From positions 2,852,001 through 2,916,000 of the forward strand of contig NZ_CP132911.1 of the NCBI RefSeq assembly GCF_036320485.1: 64,000 nt of DNA. The letters are read 5' to 3'. Positions 19,347-28,157 of the stretch are shown here, one piece after another. A program made the position numbers and the translations under genes. Source of the DNA: Dyella sp. A6 (GTDB taxonomy: Bacteria; Pseudomonadota; Gammaproteobacteria; Xanthomonadales; Rhodanobacteraceae). How positions within the stretch are numbered: the stretch's first letter is position 1; each line of letters starts with the position of its first letter. The notes beneath the pieces are model-generated. The model had not been told where the DNA came from. It saw nothing but the letters and a program-made list of their open reading frames with translations, and did no database searches.

Positions 19347-19775
19347 TTAGATTTCCAGCGCCTGCGGCTGCTGGGCGGTATGCGGATGCTCGGCGCCGCC
19401 GTACACCTTGAGCTTGCGGTACATGGCACGACCCAGCGGGTTCTTCGGCAGCATGCCCTTGACGGCGATCTCGATGACGCGCTCCGGATGCGTCGCCAGC
19501 ATGTCCTTCAGACTGGTGGTCTTCAGGTTGCCGACGTAGCCGGTGAAGCGGTGGTACATCTTGTCGTCCAGCTTGGCACCGGTGACGGCCACCTTCTGCG
19601 CGTTGATCACGACGATGTAGTCGCCGGTGTCGACGTGCGGGGTGAACTCCGGCTTGTGCTTGCCGCGCAGGCGACGGGCGATCTCGGTCGACAGACGGCC
19701 GAGCGTCTTGTCCGTGGCATCAACCACGAACCAGTCGCGCTTGACGCTTTCCGGCTTGGCGCTGAACGTTTTCAT
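19347..19775 (-). CDS. rplM: Ribosomal protein L13
   Basis: 50S subunit assembly protein of 142 residues, the normal length. ATG 19775 gives the standard N-terminus [20 protein letters not shown]; the frame is open for 28 codons upstream but that part crosses the leader. Conserved segments include [15 protein letters not shown]-like YHRFTGY and MLPKNPLGR. The leader contains a small CCGCC/GGCGG hairpin with a TTCG-containing loop, about 20 bp before the start, which might take part in autoregulation. Confidence 0.98.
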   Translation of the reverse strand: MKTFSAKPESVKRDWFVVDATDKTLGRLSTEIARRLRGKHKPEFTPHVDTGDYIVVINAQKVAVTGAKLDDKMYHRFTGYVGNLKTTSLKDMLATHPERVIEIAVKGMLPKNPLGRAMYRKLKVYGGAEHPHTAQQPQALEI

Positions 19776-19840
19776 TTCGGAATACCTGATCTGCCGCCAC
19801 GAAGGCGGTGGGCGGAATCGTGTGGAACTAAAGGCGCGAG

Positions 19841-19870
19841 ATGATAGCCGAGCTTTCACCTATCGCGCAA
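19841..19870 (-). promoter_or_regulatory. Promoter of rplM-rpsI-tRNA-Gln
   Basis: On the minus strand TTGCGC (19870-19865) and TATCAT (19846-19841) are 18 bp apart, giving a start about 60 bp before rplM. The positions fit a strong ribosomal-protein promoter. It lies just ahead of the divergent Fe-S protein gene. Confidence 0.6.
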
Positions 19871-19907
19871 GCCCGACCTCGTCGAGCTGCGAGCCGGGAA
19901 TGATAGC

Positions 19908-21119
19908 ATGAACAACATGCCGCTTGAGAATACCCCCGCCCGAATTGCCACCCTGGCCGACCAGTGCGTGCAATGCGGCCTGTGCCTGCCGGCCTGCCCC
20001 ACCTATGCACTGGACGCCAGCGAGGCCGAGTCGCCGCGCGGGCGCATCGCCCTGGCCGCGGCGCTGGCCCGCGGCCAGGTATCGCCGACACCCGCCCTGC
20101 GCGAACACCTCGACCACTGCCTGGGCTGCATGGCCTGCGAACGCGTCTGTCCGGCCAAGGTCGACTACGGCGAGCTGCTGACGGCGACCCGTGCCCTGCT
20201 CGGCCCGTCACCGCGCCGTCCTGGGCGGCTGATTTCGCTGCTGCGCCATCCACGTGCCCTCCGCCTGCTGCACCGGCTTCTCCCGCCCCGCGCCAGGGAC
20301 TGGCTGCGCCACCTGCTGCCGGAACGTTCCGCCGCGCGCACCGCACTCGACCTGCTGCCCACGAGCTCGCCGGCCGCAGTGATGACCTCATCCCGCGAGC
20401 CGTCATCGGCAAGCGACGCTGACACCATCGGCCTGTTCCCCGGCTGCGTCGCCAGCGTGGAAGATGCCGAGGCACAACAGGCCGCCCGTGAACTGCTGCG
20501 TGCGGCCGGCTATCGGGTCTTTGTACTGCCGGCATTCTGCTGTGGCGCGCTGGACCTCCATGGCGGCGAAGTCGCCGCGGCCGAGCGGGCAGCCATTGCA
20601 GTGCGGGAAGCCTGGCAAGCTAGTGGCGCCCGGCACTTGGTGACCATCACCCCGGGCTGCCTTGGCACACTGCGCCGCGCACTGCCCGGCGTGGCCGTCG
20701 ATGACCCGTTCAGCCTGCTTGCGTTGCGCGCCGACCGGCTGCATTTCCGGCCGCTGTCACAATCCGTTGCCATTCATATGCCCTGCACCCAGGTCAACGT
20801 GGCGCGCAACGACGAAGCACTGATGCAGCTGCTCCGCCGCATCCCCGACCTTGATCTCGCACGCGTCGGCGGCCCGCCTTACTGCTGTGGCGCCGCGGGC
20901 AGCCATGTACTGGAATTTCCGGAACGGGCCGACATTCTGCGTGACGCCTTGCTGGACCGCGTATCGGCGCTGGCACCGGAACGTCTGCTGTCGTCCAATA
21001 TCGGCTGCCGGCTCCATCTGGCCGCAGGCATGCGTGTCCGCGGCGATCACTGGCCCCTGCAGCATCCGCTGACGCTGCTGGCCAGGCAACTGGAATCCAC
21101 TGGAAAAAATACGCCATGA
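19908..21119 (+). CDS. GlcF-like (Fe-S)-binding oxidoreductase subunit
   Basis: 403-residue protein built like GlcF, the iron-sulfur subunit of glycolate oxidase. Two 4Fe-4S motifs lie near the N-terminus ([12 protein letters not shown] at residues 20-31 and [12 protein letters not shown] near 71), then two CCG domains (FCCG and YCCGAAG with their partner cysteines). It has no membrane segment. In Xanthomonadaceae such a gene commonly sits between rplM and coq7, so it need not be true GlcF; no glcD or glcE is nearby. Electron acceptor and substrate are unknown. Its TGA overlaps the coq7 ATG. ATG 19908 is used; ATG 19917 is an alternative. Confidence 0.85.
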   Translation: MNNMPLENTPARIATLADQCVQCGLCLPACPTYALDASEAESPRGRIALAAALARGQVSPTPALREHLDHCLGCMACERVCPAKVDYGELLTATRALLGPSPRRPGRLISLLRHPRALRLLHRLLPPRARDWLRHLLPERSAARTALDLLPTSSPAAVMTSSREPSSASDADTIGLFPGCVASVEDAEAQQAARELLRAAGYRVFVLPAFCCGALDLHGGEVAAAERAAIAVREAWQASGARHLVTITPGCLGTLRRALPGVAVDDPFSLLALRADRLHFRPLSQSVAIHMPCTQVNVARNDEALMQLLRRIPDLDLARVGGPPYCCGAAGSHVLEFPERADILRDALLDRVSALAPERLLSSNIGCRLHLAAGMRVRGDHWPLQHPLTLLARQLESTGKNTP

Positions 21120-21757
21120 ACATACGCGCCCTGTCCCCGCTCGATCGCATCCTGTGCGGCCTGGAACGCGCCCTGGAAACCGTGGCCGGCTCGCCGGAAG
21201 CGCATCGTCCGTCGCCAGCCACCGGCCTTCCGGCGAATGAGCTGGACGAAACCGAGCGACGTCATGTCGCCGGCCTCATCCGCATCAACCACACCGGCGA
21301 GGTCTGCGCCCAGGCGCTTTACGACGGCCAGGCCGCGCTGGCCCGCAGCGATGCGAACCGTGCCCACCTGCTGCAGGCTGCCGCCGAGGAGACCGATCAC
21401 CTGGCCTGGTGCGCCGGCCGGCTGCGCGAGCTGGAAAGCCGCCCCAGCCTGCTGAATCCCCTGTGGTACGCCGGCAGCTATGCGATCGGCGCGCTGGCCG
21501 CCCTGGTCGGCGATGCGGTCAGCCTGGGTTTCGTGGTGGAGACCGAGCACCAGGTCGAAGCACATCTTGCCGAACATCTCGAACGCCTGCCCCCGCAGGA
21601 CGACCGCTCGCGCGCCATCCTCACCCAGATGCAGGCCGACGAAATCCGTCACGCCGACAACGCACAGGAGCACGGCGGTATCCGGCTGGCATTTCCGATC
21701 CCGCAGCTGATGCACGCCAGCTCGATGGTGATGAAGACCGTGGCCTACCGCATCTGA
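21116..21757 (+). CDS. coq7: 2-polyprenyl-3-methyl-6-methoxy-1,4-benzoquinone monooxygenase (ubiquinone synthesis)
   Basis: Di-iron hydroxylase that adds the C6 hydroxyl in ubiquinone synthesis, associated with the inner membrane. The 213-residue protein keeps all diiron ligands: E62 ([10 protein letters not shown]), E92 and H95 (EETDH), E144, and E176 and H179 (DEIRH). Xanthomonads commonly use Coq7 in place of or beside UbiF. Its ATG overlaps the stop of the Fe-S protein gene. Past the stop there is a CACCGGT inverted repeat (21790-21811) without a T run, then the speD terminator. Confidence 0.93.
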   Translation: MNIRALSPLDRILCGLERALETVAGSPEAHRPSPATGLPANELDETERRHVAGLIRINHTGEVCAQALYDGQAALARSDANRAHLLQAAAEETDHLAWCAGRLRELESRPSLLNPLWYAGSYAIGALAALVGDAVSLGFVVETEHQVEAHLAEHLERLPPQDDRSRAILTQMQADEIRHADNAQEHGGIRLAFPIPQLMHASSMVMKTVAYRI

Positions 21758-21838
21758 CCCGGAATCACGGGTCCCACACGACTCCGTTGACCGGTGCCGG
21801 CAGCCACCGGTGAAAGTCGTCCGCCGGTACCCACCAAC

Positions 21839-21861
21839 GAAAAGCCCGCCTGGCGGCGGGC
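21839..21861 (-). terminator. Rho-independent terminator of speD
   Basis: Inverted repeat GCCCGCC/GGCGGGC with loop TGGC at 21844-21861, followed on the minus strand by TTTTCGTT. It starts 7 bp beyond the speD stop. Confidence 0.75.
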
Positions 21862-21867
21862 TTGGTG

Positions 21868-22653
21868 TCACATCAGGTTGCGGCCGTGGAACAGTTCCTC
21901 GATCTCGCGCCGCAGCAGCGACTCGATCTTCTGCCGCTCCTTGAAGGAGAGGTCGTCGGCATGCGCCTCGAACAGATAGGTGTCGAGGTCGAAGTCCTTG
22001 ATGTGCATCTTGGTGTGGAACATGTTCTCCTGGTACACGTTCACGTCGAACATCTCGTACTTCTGCTTGATGTGACGCGCCAGGTAGTCCTGCACCGAGT
22101 TGATCTTGTGGTCGATGAAGTGCTTCTTGCCCTTCACGTCGCGGGTGAAGCCGCGTACGCGGTAATCGCACACCACGATGTCCGACTCGAAGCTGTCGAT
22201 CAGGTAGTTCAGTGCCTTCAACGGCGAGATCACGCCACAGGTGGCCACGTCGATATCCGCACGGAAGGTGGCGATACCGTTGTGCGGATGCGTTTCCGGA
22301 TAGGTGTGGACGGTGATGTGGCTCTTGTCCATGTGGGCCACCACTGCGCCCGCGATCGAATCGCGGCCAAGCTTCTCCACCACCGGCTCCTCGGAGATCA
22401 GGATGGTCACCGAGGCGCCCTGCGGATCGTAGTCCTGGCGGGCCACGTTCAGGATGTTCGCGCCGATGATCTCGGCCACGTCGGTGAGGATCTGGGTAAG
22501 ACGATCGGCGTCGTACTGCTCATCGATATACTCGATGTAGCGTTGACGCTGTTCTTCCGACACCGCGTAGCAGATGTCGTAGATGTTGAAGCTCAGCGCC
22601 TTGGTCAGGTTGTTGAAACCCTGCAGGCGCAGTCGGGGAAGGGGTTTAACCAC
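21868..22653 (-). CDS. speD: S-adenosylmethionine decarboxylase proenzyme
   Basis: Makes decarboxylated SAM for spermidine synthesis; self-cleaves to form a pyruvoyl cofactor. The 261-residue product is the long gammaproteobacterial form (class 1A). The cleavage serine is S111 in [13 protein letters not shown], with the conserved [13 protein letters not shown] segment after it. I start at GTG 22653 ([13 protein letters not shown]), which agrees with Xanthomonas relatives and has GGAG nine bases upstream; the ORF could extend to 22734 but without support. speE is not adjacent. The gene is divergent from clp, as in Xanthomonas. Confidence 0.94.
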   Translation of the reverse strand: MVKPLPRLRLQGFNNLTKALSFNIYDICYAVSEEQRQRYIEYIDEQYDADRLTQILTDVAEIIGANILNVARQDYDPQGASVTILISEEPVVEKLGRDSIAGAVVAHMDKSHITVHTYPETHPHNGIATFRADIDVATCGVISPLKALNYLIDSFESDIVVCDYRVRGFTRDVKGKKHFIDHKINSVQDYLARHIKQKYEMFDVNVYQENMFHTKMHIKDFDLDTYLFEAHADDLSFKERQKIESLLRREIEELFHGRNLM

Positions 22654-22761
22654 GACGACTCTCCATGGCCAGTTCACGGCCAGCAGACGAGGCGGGTTAG
22701 CAGCAAGGGTCCCCGCTGGGTACTGGACGTGCAAGACCCTTATCCTGCACGCCCCCGGTTA

Positions 22762-22796
22762 AGCCCATGCGACAGTCCGCATGGGCTAAAGACTGT
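22762..22796. promoter_or_regulatory. Nested inverted repeats in the speD-clp intergenic region
   Basis: Arms AGCCCATGCG (22762-22771) and CGCATGGGCT (22778-22787) form a perfect 10-bp stem. Its loop ACAGTC is complementary to GACTGT at 22791-22796, three bases further on. Either this is an operator with two overlapping symmetric sites or an RNA element with competing or pseudoknot-like pairing. It lies about 110 bp before the speD start and 150 bp before clp. Confidence 0.6.
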
Positions 22797-22892
22797 CAAT
22801 TATGCGACAAAATCCCGAAAAACTGAACCTGTTACCCCGCCGCCACTTTGCCATAATGGTGGGGTTGCAAGGGACCCGCACATACAGGATGC

Positions 22893-22913
22893 GGCCGCCG
22901 TTCATCGGCGGCC
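22893..22913 (+). promoter_or_regulatory. Hairpin in the clp leader
   Basis: Perfect 8-bp stem GGCCGCCG/CGGCGGCC with loop TTCAT, 32 bp before the clp GTG and just ahead of its AGGA ribosome site. There is no T run, so it is more likely an RNA-stability or translation element than a terminator. A CATAAT box at 22852-22857 upstream could be the clp -10. Confidence 0.45.
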
Positions 22914-22945
22914 CTTGAGACACTATTCATTTAGGACGGCAACTC

Positions 22946-23641
22946 GTGGCACAACTCAAATATCAGCTCCAGCAGGCCTTCGAACGCTCCCAGGCCCCTC
23001 TCGGCTTCGCGCCAGACCCCGCCTCGATGGAACGTTTCCTGGCCCTGTGCCACCGCCGCCGCTATCCGGGCAAGACCGCCATCATCCGCCCCGGCGACCC
23101 GGCCAACACCCTGTACTACGTGATCGACGGCTCGCTGGCGGTCTGCACCGAGGACGAACAGGGGCGCGAACTGATCCTGGCCTATATCAGCCGCGGCCAG
23201 TTCATCGGCGAAATGGGGCTGTTCGTGGAGCAGGCGCAGCGCGAGTCGGTGGTACGCAGCCGCACCCCGTGCGAAATGGCCGAGATCAGCTACGAGCGAC
23301 TGTTCCAGCTGCTGGAAGGTCCGCTGCGCGAGGAATGCCCGAAAATCCTCTTCGCCATCGGCGCCCAGCTCACCAACCGCCTGCTGCGCACCTCGCGCCA
23401 GGTCAGCCGCATGGCGTTCATGGACGTCACCAACCGCATCTCGCGCACGCTGCTCGACCTGTGCGACGAACCGGACGCCATGACCCACCCCGAAGGCACC
23501 CAGATCCGCATCTCGCGCCAGGAAGTCAGCCGCATCGTGGGCTGCTCGCGCGAAATGGTCGGCCGCGTGCTCAAGCAGCTGGAAGAACAGGGCATGATCG
23601 ACGTCTCGGGCAAGACCATCGTGGTCCGCGGCACGCGCTAG
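22946..23641 (+). CDS. clp: Clp, CRP/FNR-family global regulator
   Basis: CRP-like transcription factor of the Xanthomonas Clp type, which controls virulence, exopolysaccharide and extracellular enzymes and is inhibited by c-di-GMP in Xanthomonas. The 231-residue protein has a cyclic-nucleotide fold (about 30-130), a dimer helix, and a helix-turn-helix ISRQEVSRIVGCSREMVGRVL like CRP and Vfr. At the place of the CRP cAMP contacts R82-S83 it has R99-E100, as Clp does, and E89 matches the glutamate implicated in c-di-GMP binding. GTG 22946 follows AGGA at ten bases. Divergent from speD, as in Xanthomonas. Its TAG overlaps the stop of the next gene. Confidence 0.92.
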   Translation: MAQLKYQLQQAFERSQAPLGFAPDPASMERFLALCHRRRYPGKTAIIRPGDPANTLYYVIDGSLAVCTEDEQGRELILAYISRGQFIGEMGLFVEQAQRESVVRSRTPCEMAEISYERLFQLLEGPLREECPKILFAIGAQLTNRLLRTSRQVSRMAFMDVTNRISRTLLDLCDEPDAMTHPEGTQIRISRQEVSRIVGCSREMVGRVLKQLEEQGMIDVSGKTIVVRGTR

Positions 23642-24642
23642 GAGCGCGTATCGCGGCCTGCTGCCGGGCCGGGCTCCCCGGCCACGCTTCCGGCCGGCTC
23701 GTAGATCATGTACACGTCGGCCCGTGCGTAGTGCGAACCCGGCCGCGGTGCCGACTGCATGCGGAAACCCGCGGCTTCATACATGTGCAGCGCCGTCCGC
23801 AGCATGCTGTTGGACTCCAGGAACAAGCGCACGCCACCGCGCCGGTGGAATTCGGCAATGGCCTCGTCGAGCAGGCGTCGCCCGGCACCGAGGCCACGGA
23901 ACCCTTCATCCACGCCCATCTTGGTCAGCTCGAAGACCCCCGGCGACTCGTGCAGCAGGGCGCACGTGCCGATGATCTCCGTGCCCAGGCGAGCGAAAAA
24001 AATCGCGCCACCCGGCTGCAGGATGTAGTGCTCGGGATCGCCAAGCACCTTGCGATCGATATCCTCGACCATGAAGTGCCTCTGCAGCCACTGCACATTC
24101 AGGCGACTGAAATGTTCGCGCCATTGCGCCGCATACGGCACGATCTGTAGCGGCTCGGCCAGCAGCGCCGCACGCGCGGCCAGTACCGCATCCGCCAGCG
24201 GCCGCTCGGCCATCGCCCGTTCGCAGACGGACACGGCGTCCAGCAGACTATTTACATGCGATGACCCCAGCGCGTCGTCCAACCCCCGTTGCACCGCAAG
24301 CCAGGTCGGGCCGAGCCCTGACAGGACACGGTGCGCCTGGTCGGTCAGTTCCAGCACACTCCGACGGCCGTCCAGAGGGTCGCGCTGCCGCCTGACCATG
24401 CCGGCCCGCACCAGCTTGTCGGCCAGCTGGCTGACCGCCGAATGCGCCTGGCCGATCGCCACTGCCACCTGGGTCACCGAGTGCGGGCCCGCACCCCACA
24501 GATAGTGCAGCACCGGCAGCCAGCGCGACTCGATGCCCGCATCCGACAGCTGATAGACCTGATCGACCGCGCCATACAGCTGGTCGCTGAGCGCCTTCAG
24601 CCGGCTGGCCAGCGCCAGCTTGCCCAGAGATGCCAGATACAC
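23638..24642 (-). CDS. MarR-GNAT fusion protein (HTH regulator plus N-acetyltransferase)
   Basis: 334-residue protein with two domains. Residues about 20-140 are a MarR-type winged helix (TQVAVAIGQAHSAVSQLADKLVRAGMV, with the RRQRDPLDGRRS wing). Residues about 165-320 are a GNAT acetyltransferase with the acetyl-CoA loop GFRGLGAGRRLL and a C-terminal YEAAGF strand. Such fusions are widespread; targets are unknown, though they may couple small-molecule sensing with acetylation. Start GTG 24642 has GAGG nine bases upstream. The stop TAG lies in the palindrome CTAG at 23638-23641, which also holds the clp stop. Confidence 0.87.
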   Translation of the reverse strand: MYLASLGKLALASRLKALSDQLYGAVDQVYQLSDAGIESRWLPVLHYLWGAGPHSVTQVAVAIGQAHSAVSQLADKLVRAGMVRRQRDPLDGRRSVLELTDQAHRVLSGLGPTWLAVQRGLDDALGSSHVNSLLDAVSVCERAMAERPLADAVLAARAALLAEPLQIVPYAAQWREHFSRLNVQWLQRHFMVEDIDRKVLGDPEHYILQPGGAIFFARLGTEIIGTCALLHESPGVFELTKMGVDEGFRGLGAGRRLLDEAIAEFHRRGGVRLFLESNSMLRTALHMYEAAGFRMQSAPRPGSHYARADVYMIYEPAGSVAGEPGPAAGRDTRS

Positions 24643-24710
24643 GGAGGACCTCGCCCAGGAAATGCGTCAGCGCCAACGTATATGCGGCACGTCGGTGCGG
24701 CAAGCCATGC

Positions 24711-25412
24711 TCAGTACCACTCGACCCGATCGACCGACTTGCCGAGCGCGCGTTCGACGCGCTTGCAGGTCGAAGGCGAGGCATTCACCAGCACCGGGCC
24801 TTCGGCGAGCTTCAGCATCGGAATATCCATGCTCGAATCACTGTAGGCGACGGCACAGCCGCTCACCGCCAATTCCGTCAGTGACCGCACTTTCTCCCGA
24901 CCCACGTTGTGGCGTCCGGTGCGCATGCCCAGCCAGCCCGGCCGCAACGACGAGGCGACGACCGGAATGCCACCCAGCCCGAGTTCTTCCAGCACGGTGC
25001 GCGTCAGGTGCGCCTCGCACCCGGTCACCACCAGCACCCGGTGCCCATCGGCCAGATGTCGTCGCAACTGGCGCAGGCCATCGCGGCAGAACTGTCCCGG
25101 ACGGCGTGCCAGCGATGCACCGAAACGCCCGGCGGCCTCGCGGTAACCCTGCTCGTCGAGTCCCCACAAACCCACGTGGACCAGTGTCCGCAGCGCACGA
25201 CGACGCGAAAAGGGCCATTGCAGCACCAGCCAAGGCAACACCAGCACGGCCGCCAGCCTGCGCCACCACGCCCGCGCGTAGCGGTCACGCATGAATAAGT
25301 AGAAGGTGTCGCCGCGCACCAGTACGCCGTCGAAATCGAACAGCACGACCTGTGACGCATCCACGGCCTCAAAGGCCCCGCAAGGCGAGGCCGGCGAATC
25401 CCCAGTATTCAT
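24711..25412 (-). CDS. HAD-superfamily phosphatase, PgpC-like
   Basis: 233-residue HAD phosphatase. Motif I is DFDGVLV (nucleophile aspartate), motif II the threonine in VVTGCEAHL, then a lysine in GREKV, and motif IV YSDSSMDIPML. The cap and the YSDS-x-x-D-x-P-L pattern resemble PgpC, phosphatidylglycerophosphatase C, and the SerB-like HAD-IB subgroup. One hydrophobic stretch (LAAVLVLPWLVLQWPF) could dip into the membrane, as in PgpC, which fits a phospholipid substrate. It lies 5 bp behind trpC on the same strand and is probably cotranscribed, without an obvious link to tryptophan. Confidence 0.7.
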   Translation of the reverse strand: MNTGDSPASPCGAFEAVDASQVVLFDFDGVLVRGDTFYLFMRDRYARAWWRRLAAVLVLPWLVLQWPFSRRRALRTLVHVGLWGLDEQGYREAAGRFGASLARRPGQFCRDGLRQLRRHLADGHRVLVVTGCEAHLTRTVLEELGLGGIPVVASSLRPGWLGMRTGRHNVGREKVRSLTELAVSGCAVAYSDSSMDIPMLKLAEGPVLVNASPSTCKRVERALGKSVDRVEWY

Positions 25413-25417
25413 GATCG

Positions 25418-26212
25418 TCAGCGCGCGTCGAAAAGCTTCTGCAGTTCCAGCCCCGGGTCTTCGGCACGCATGAACGCCTCGCCGACCAGGAACGCGTTGA
25501 TGCCCGCTTCGCGCAGCATCGCCACATCGTCAGCCGTACGGATACCGGACTCGGTGACCATGATGCGGTCGTATTCCATCAGCTCATGCAGCTCGAGCGA
25601 GGTGTCGAGCGAGGTCTCGAAGGTCCGCAGGTTGCGGTTGTTCACGCCCACCAGTGGCACCGGCAAGGCCAGCGCGCGCTCCAGTTCCTCGGCATCGTGC
25701 ACTTCACACAGTACGTCGAGGTCGAGTTCCGCCGCCAGCAGCGACAGTTCCAGCAGGGCCGCATCGCTGAGCGCGGCGACAATCAACAGGATGCAGTCGG
25801 CACCGATCGCGCGCGCCTCGTACACCTGGTAAGGGTCGATCACGAAATCCTTGCGCAACACCGGAAGCTGGCAGGCGTCGCGCGCCTGGCGCAGGAAATC
25901 CTCGCTGCCATGGAAAAAGTCCTTGTCGGTAAGCACCGACAGGCAGGCCGCGCCGCCTTTCGCGTAGCTGCTGGCGATCGCCGCCGGATCGAACTGCGGC
26001 CGGATCACGCCCTTGCTCGGGCTGGCCTTCTTGATCTCGGCGATCACCGCGGGCAGGCCCTCGTCGATCTTCGCCTCGATCGCCGCGGCAAACCCGCGCG
26101 TGGGCGCCAGGTCGTCGATGCGCGCGGAAAGCTCCGCCAACGGCAGGCGCGCGCTGCGCTCGGCCACCTCTTCCGTCTTGCGCGCGAGTATGCGGTTCAG
26201 GATGTCGGTCAT
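25418..26212 (-). CDS. trpC: Indole-3-glycerol-phosphate synthase
   Basis: Converts CdRP to indole-3-glycerol phosphate in tryptophan synthesis. The 264-residue monofunctional TIM barrel has the family blocks [12 protein letters not shown] (catalytic lysine), [21 protein letters not shown] and [15 protein letters not shown], then VTESGI near the C-terminus. It lacks the fused TrpF of enterics. It follows trpD with a 54-bp gap in the order trpG-trpD-trpC. Confidence 0.96.
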   Translation of the reverse strand: MTDILNRILARKTEEVAERSARLPLAELSARIDDLAPTRGFAAAIEAKIDEGLPAVIAEIKKASPSKGVIRPQFDPAAIASSYAKGGAACLSVLTDKDFFHGSEDFLRQARDACQLPVLRKDFVIDPYQVYEARAIGADCILLIVAALSDAALLELSLLAAELDLDVLCEVHDAEELERALALPVPLVGVNNRNLRTFETSLDTSLELHELMEYDRIMVTESGIRTADDVAMLREAGINAFLVGEAFMRAEDPGLELQKLFDAR

Positions 26213-26266
26213 GAGGACAGATACCGGCCGTCGAAACGAGGAAACAGTGGGGAGGACGGCACCATC

Positions 26267-27319
26267 TTAACCGGCATCGGCCAGCCGGCGCGTGGCCGCC
26301 ACGAATGCCTGCATTTTCGCATGCGCACCGCCACTGGCAATGGTGGCACGCGCCAGCGTGATGCCTTCGTCGATGGAGTCGGCCACATTCGCCGCATACA
26401 GGGCGGCCCCGGCGTTGAGGCAGACAATGTCGTGCGGCACGCCAGGCCGGCCTTCCAGCGCTTCCAGCAGCATGGCCTTCGATTCACCCACGTCTGCGAC
26501 CCGCAGGTTGCGACTGGACGCCATCGCCAGACCGAAGTCCTCGGGCTCCACTTCGTACTCGCGGACCGTGCCGTCGCGCAGCTCGCCGACCAGTGTCGCG
26601 GCACCCAGCGAAATCTCGTCCATGCCATCGCGCCCCCACACCACCAGCGCGTGCCTGGCGCCAAGCTGCTGCAGCACGCGTACCTGGATACCCACGAGGT
26701 CGGGGTGGAACACACCCATCAGGATGTTCGGCGCACCCGCCGGATTGGTCAGCGGACCGAGGATGTTGAACAGCGTGCGCACGCCCATTTCCTTGCGCAC
26801 CGGGGCCACGACTTTCATGGCCGGGTGGTGATTGGGCGCGAACATGAAGCCGATACCGGTCTCTTCCAGGCACTGTGCCACCTGTGCCGGCTGCAGATCG
26901 ATGCGTGCGCCCAACGCCTCCAGCACGTCGGCACTGCCGGACTTCGAAGACACGCTGCGCCCACCGTGCTTGGCCACGCGCGCACCAGCCGCCGCGGCAA
27001 CGAACATCGAAGCAGTGGAGATGTTGAAACTGGAGGCTCCGTCGCCACCGGTGCCCACGATATCGAGAAAGTTCGGATGCGCGGGCACGTCGACCTTGGC
27101 CGACAGCTCGCGCATGACCCGCGCGGCACCGGTGATCTCGCCCACGGTTTCCTTCTTCACCCGCAGGCCGGTGATGATCGCCGCCGTCATCAGCGGACTT
27201 ACCTCACCACGCATGATCTGCTGCATCAGCGCGATCATTTCGTCGTGGAAGATCTCGCGATGCTCGATCGTGCGTTGCAGTGCTTCCTGCGGCGAGATGG
27301 TGATCGCGCGCTTGTTCAT
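26267..27319 (-). CDS. trpD: Anthranilate phosphoribosyltransferase
   Basis: Transfers phosphoribose from PRPP to anthranilate. The 350-residue protein starts at ATG 27319 ([15 protein letters not shown]); upstream open frame is the shadow of trpG. Conserved sites are [17 protein letters not shown] (PRPP loop), [21 protein letters not shown], and ILGPLTNPA. Its ATG overlaps the trpG stop (ATGA), so the pair is coupled. Confidence 0.96.
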   Translation of the reverse strand: MNKRAITISPQEALQRTIEHREIFHDEMIALMQQIMRGEVSPLMTAAIITGLRVKKETVGEITGAARVMRELSAKVDVPAHPNFLDIVGTGGDGASSFNISTASMFVAAAAGARVAKHGGRSVSSKSGSADVLEALGARIDLQPAQVAQCLEETGIGFMFAPNHHPAMKVVAPVRKEMGVRTLFNILGPLTNPAGAPNILMGVFHPDLVGIQVRVLQQLGARHALVVWGRDGMDEISLGAATLVGELRDGTVREYEVEPEDFGLAMASSRNLRVADVGESKAMLLEALEGRPGVPHDIVCLNAGAALYAANVADSIDEGITLARATIASGGAHAKMQAFVAATRRLADAG

Positions 27320-27915
27320 GCCGCCAGCTTCCGCCGCGGCAGGCCGAGAAAATTGGCCAGCATGTCGTGGCCGTACTGGGTCAGAATCGATTCCGGGTGG
27401 AACTGCACGCCCTCGACCGGCAGGGTGCGGTGACGCAGACCCATGATCTCGTCGATCGAGCCGTCGGCGTTCTCGGTCCATGCGGTGACCTCGAGACAGT
27501 CCGGCAGGGACGACTGCTCGACCACCAGCGAGTGATAGCGCGTCGCCTCGAACGGGTCGGGAAGACCGGCGAACACGCCCTGCCCGCGGTGCCGCACCGG
27601 CGAAGTCTTGCCGTGCATGATCTGCTTGGCGCGGATCACCCGGCCACCGAAGGCCTGGCCGATCGCCTGATGCCCGAGGCACACGCCAAAAATCGGCAGC
27701 TCGCCCGAAAGCTCGCGCAGCACGTCCAGCGATACACCCGCATCGTCCGGCGTACCGGGGCCGGGCGAGATCATGATGTGCGAAGGCTTCAGCGCACGGA
27801 CGCCGGACACGTCCAGCGCATCGTTGCGGATCACCTTCACCTCCTGTCCCAGCTCGCCCAAGTACTGCACGAGATTGAAAGTGAAGCTGTCGTAGTTGTC
27901 GATCATCAGGACCAT
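27316..27915 (-). CDS. trpG: Anthranilate synthase component II (glutamine amidotransferase)
   Basis: Supplies ammonia to TrpE, and probably also to PabB as in many bacteria with a single such subunit. The 199-residue class I amidotransferase has the triad C79 ([15 protein letters not shown]), H173 and E175 (QFHPES), and the oxyanion motif SPGPGTP. ATG 27915 was chosen for its upstream AGG and family alignment ([12 protein letters not shown]); ATG 27906 is possible. trpE is not adjacent but about 4.4 kb upstream on the same strand, with the light cluster and amiD in between. The 242-bp gap before folE probably holds the promoter for trpGDC. Confidence 0.95.
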   Translation of the reverse strand: MVLMIDNYDSFTFNLVQYLGELGQEVKVIRNDALDVSGVRALKPSHIMISPGPGTPDDAGVSLDVLRELSGELPIFGVCLGHQAIGQAFGGRVIRAKQIMHGKTSPVRHRGQGVFAGLPDPFEATRYHSLVVEQSSLPDCLEVTAWTENADGSIDEIMGLRHRTLPVEGVQFHPESILTQYGHDMLANFLGLPRRKLAA

Positions 27916-28157
27916 AAATGGCCTATCTCTCGGTTCAAGCGGAATCACCCGCGGACGCCACACCTCGATCGACGCGGATCAGGGGGCGCGATGCGGGTAT
28001 ACCGGTACATTTTTGCACGTATCGTCGTCAGCCGGCCGATTTCCGGGCCCGCCGGAGCGCATCCGGGTTATTGCGAAATTGCCGAAGCGGATCCGGCTGA
28101 CGCCTATGGCCCGGTATCCGGGCACCCGGCAAACAGCAGCCGGGACCACGCTCGCAC

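Noticed and set aside
18681..19844. 387-codon plus-strand frame across tRNA-Gln, rpsI and rplM
   Set aside because: Reads a tRNA gene and two ribosomal-protein genes antisense; the WQPRKDSNLR stretch is the usual artefact of a translated tRNA.
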